This document shows positions 61,725 through 64,000 of a stretch of 64,000 nt of DNA, piece after piece. Made by a program: the position numbers and the translations under genes. Source of the DNA: Sphingobacterium cavernae (GTDB lineage: Bacteria > Bacteroidota > Bacteroidia > Sphingobacteriales > Sphingobacteriaceae). Where the stretch lies: NCBI RefSeq assembly GCF_008520265.1, contig NZ_VIQM01000040.1:124001-188000 (forward strand). Direction: 5' to 3'. Every line of letters starts with the position of its first letter. The first letter of the stretch is position 1. The notes under the pieces are model-generated. The model was not told the DNA's origin, ran no database searches, and saw nothing but the letters and a program-made list of their open reading frames with translations.

Positions 61725-64000
61725 TGTTTTTCTTTCCTAAATTTTTGTTAAAATCCCATTTTAGACCAAATAAAAAGTATCGTGTCAACATCAATTGTGT
61801 TGATTCTGAGAATTGTGTATCCGAGACATTTCTATTTGTTGTATTGAATGTTTTGAATATGTCAAATGCTTTTACGCTAGCTACTAAACTTTGATTTTTT
61901 AATAGCTTCTTGCTCATTTCCAGGTTTGTGTAGAATTGATGAATTGATTTGTTATAAAATTTGGTTGGTCCTTCTACACTATAATTTATGTGTGTGGTAA
62001 TATTAAACTGTTTTGGTAAAAAGTAGCGTAAATAAGTTGATCCGCCAGTACTTAGATTTGTATAATTCAAATCACGTTGTAGGCTGTTACGTTGATTATT
62101 TACATTCACACGCCAGTTAAAATCATAGTCCAAACCTTTTGAATCTTGTTCATTAAAACTAAATCCTGTAAAAACAGATGCGTTTTGCGTATTGTTTAGT
62201 TCATACTGCCCCTGATCGTTTCGTGAACCATCTTCCGAATAGCGTGTATATGTAAATCCATTTCCATAATTCGCTCCTGAAAATATATTCAATTGCACCT
62301 TGCGGTCAAATATAGGTCTGCCATGGTTTGCATTTAAGTTTGCGTTCCAACTGGATCTACCCATTACATTGACATAGGTGCTTGTCGTCAATGTGTCAGT
62401 TACAGTTCGTTTGTTTACGATTGGATTGTTTTTAAAACTTATTGCAGAATTTAAATTCCAGCTTGTCCCTTTTAAAAGACTCATAGTATTGTAATTCAAC
62501 CTGAAATTATTGTTCACAGCTCGCTGCAAATCTGGATTTCCTAATTGTAAAAAGATAGGTGAAGTTTGTGGTTGCAATGGTTGCAATTGTCCAAATGAAG
62601 GTACATCAAAACTATTTTGGTAAGATGCAGATAGATTTTTTCGATTAGAAATTCTATAATTACCATTAATATTTAAATCATTATCCCAAAAACTTCTGCT
62701 AAGATCAATATCTCGGTAAGAGTCATTTATCCCCTGATCTCTATAGTTCGTTCGATTTGAAAGAGAGAAATTTAATTTTTCAGTATTATAATTCAAATTT
62801 GCTACGACGCTTTGATTGCTAGACTCATTTATTAGATTTTGTGAATATTGTTCGTCAATTGTTTGATTCCCACCATCATTATTAAATGCATCAATTTTAT
62901 TCTTGTTTTTATTGTACCCAAAATTATAGCCTATAGAGTAATACATTTGTTGGGTAATGCGATCAGAAAACTGTAATTGTGTAGAAAAATTATTACCATC
63001 AGATTCATTTATCCTTGTCTGATCGACGATTGTTTCTCTATTGTCTTTGTGTAAATAAGTGCGTTGAAAGACTTCACTTTCTTGGTTGGACTGATTCATG
63101 TCATTACTCACGTGAATATTAATCGATCTTCCATTGGCGTTGAGTCGTTTGCGATAATTTATTCGGAAATCGTTGGAAAGATTGTCTCCGAAATTGCGGT
63201 TAGAACTCCTAAAGTCACGTACAGAGTCGGTCGCATTGTTAAGCATAAAACTCTCCGAGCTACTAAAGCCTGTACTTTGATTTTGTCGTGCATTTAAATG
63301 CACTTCCATATTGGACGTCGAATCTATACGCCATCTAAATTGTGATCTAAAGTTATGTCCTTGGTTAGCATTCTCATTTTTGGAGCTGCTGTTTGTCTCT
63401 TGGATTTGATCATTAGAAACAATCTCTTTATTGTAGCTATCACGTTCGTTGCGGTTACTCGCATCATTAAAATTATAATTGGCGTTCACGTTCAGCTTTT
63501 TGCTAAAGAACTGATTTTCATAATTAGCTCCAATAGATGAGTTTTTTGGTTCACCTGTTATTTGGCTATTCATGCGTAATCCACCTTCACGCCCTCCCGC
63601 TGATGCGCCCATATTGTTGGTGTTAGCGGTGATTCCAATGCGTTCTGTTCGGTTAAACTTTGCAGCAAAGAGATTGGCTGTATATAATTCTTCCGTTCCG
63701 AGGTTAGCTTCGATGTTGCCGAATACACCAACGCGTGCTTCTTCTTTGAGCACTACATTCAACGTCTGAATACGCTGCCCATCATCGATGCCCGTTAACT
63801 CAGCTTGTTCAGACTTACGTTCATACACTTGAACTTTGTCAACCGCATCAGCGCGGACATTACGAATAGCGATTTTAGGATCATAACCAAAAAATTCCTC
63901 TCCATCAATCAATACCTTAGCAACTGATTTTCCGTGAGCGGTGATTGCACCATCACCAGAAACTGTAAGCCCCGGAAGCCTTCTCAATAGATCTTCTAAT
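61717..64000 (-). CDS. TonB-dependent receptor-type outer-membrane barrel, partial (cut by window end)
   Basis: The frame is open past 64000; a TTG near 63987 is internal, since the text before it (EDLLRRLPGL) is the standard plug motif. The visible 761 codons hold the plug (VSGDGAITAHGKSVAKVLIDGEEFFG, RNVRADAVDKVQVYERKSEQAELTGIDDGQ) and a long Asn/Ser-rich barrel of the OMP_b-brl_3 type. The latter has many N-x-N repeats and ends TRYFLFGLKWDFNKNLGKKNNE. The C-terminal residue is not aromatic, but TRYFLFGLKWDF just before it is. It is the upstream partner of the GLPGLI gene. Substrate unknown. Confidence 0.85.
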   Translation of the reverse strand, partial: LEDLLRRLPGLTVSGDGAITAHGKSVAKVLIDGEEFFGYDPKIAIRNVRADAVDKVQVYERKSEQAELTGIDDGQRIQTLNVVLKEEARVGVFGNIEANLGTEELYTANLFAAKFNRTERIGITANTNNMGASAGGREGGLRMNSQITGEPKNSSIGANYENQFFSKKLNVNANYNFNDASNRNERDSYNKEIVSNDQIQETNSSSKNENANQGHNFRSQFRWRIDSTSNMEVHLNARQNQSTGFSSSESFMLNNATDSVRDFRSSNRNFGDNLSNDFRINYRKRLNANGRSINIHVSNDMNQSNQESEVFQRTYLHKDNRETIVDQTRINESDGNNFSTQLQFSDRITQQMYYSIGYNFGYNKNKNKIDAFNNDGGNQTIDEQYSQNLINESSNQSVVANLNYNTEKLNFSLSNRTNYRDQGINDSYRDIDLSRSFWDNDLNINGNYRISNRKNLSASYQNSFDVPSFGQLQPLQPQTSPIFLQLGNPDLQRAVNNNFRLNYNTMSLLKGTSWNLNSAISFKNNPIVNKRTVTDTLTTSTYVNVMGRSSWNANLNANHGRPIFDRKVQLNIFSGANYGNGFTYTRYSEDGSRNDQGQYELNNTQNASVFTGFSFNEQDSKGLDYDFNWRVNVNNQRNSLQRDLNYTNLSTGGSTYLRYFLPKQFNITTHINYSVEGPTKFYNKSIHQFYTNLEMSKKLLKNQSLVASVKAFDIFKTFNTTNRNVSDTQFSESTQLMLTRYFLFGLKWDFNKNLGKKNNE

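Overview
The window looks like an ordinary chromosomal segment of a low-GC Bacteroidota bacterium, most likely Sphingobacteriales (Sphingobacterium/Pedobacter-like). The indicators are a gliding-type lipoprotein GldB, GLPGLI and CarboxypepD_reg/TonB-plug outer-membrane proteins, many lipoproteins with a Cys-ending signal peptide, an alternative complex III locus, BlaI/M56 pairs, GH92 mannosidase, and several TAnnTTTG-type promoter -7 elements. No tRNA, rRNA, CRISPR array, prophage or plasmid function was seen.

Layout. 1-2240: mobile DNA, with the tail of an IS110-type transposase followed by a complete IS1182-type element whose transposase has an in-frame amber stop. 2268-7732: envelope genes (coiled-coil membrane protein, DUF4136 lipoprotein, beta-barrel protein, gldB, two FKBP lipoproteins) plus nadE. 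7816-11106: a probable metal-acquisition unit (small His-rich membrane protein, TonB receptor, exported thioredoxin). 11120-13718: panC-panD, a one-domain glycogen/starch synthase-like protein and a DUF493 protein. 13786-17646: GH92 mannosidase, divergent LacI regulator, MsrB lipoprotein.

17957-34993: the centrepiece, a 17 kb colinear respiratory cluster. Alternative complex III (actA-F) passes electrons from quinol to cytochrome c. It is followed directly by a caa3/aa3-type oxidase (coxB, coxA, two subunit III genes, subunit IV), heme A biosynthesis (ctaA, ctaB), a cysteine-free SCO-like protein, a DUF420 membrane protein and a small conserved protein. It is closed by a strong bidirectional terminator. 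One promoter with overlapping dyads near 17816-17872 could drive it all.

35047-47773: central metabolism and housekeeping (pckA, LD-carboxypeptidase with a broken doxX, metG, brnQ, folP, tsaC-type gene, dapD, Hsp15-like gene, gltA). 47940-50598: a BlaI repressor with a perfect palindromic operator, and an M56 peptidase carrying two tandem TonB-plug-like repeats. 50682-54273: two beta-carbonic anhydrases and a SulP transporter, probably for bicarbonate. 54487-60688: HerA-like ATPase, nucleotidyltransferase, DUF2459 protein, a small membrane protein, a broken lipoprotein gene and dnaK. 60834-64000: GLPGLI protein with its TonB-type barrel partner, cut by the window edge.

Three coding sequences are each interrupted by a single in-frame stop (TAG in the transposase, TGA in doxX, TAA in a lipoprotein gene). 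I found no convincing wholly new system. The most unusual points are the Cys-free SCO protein in an otherwise complete oxidase operon, the M56/plug-repeat protein, and the dyads in front of the respiratory cluster.
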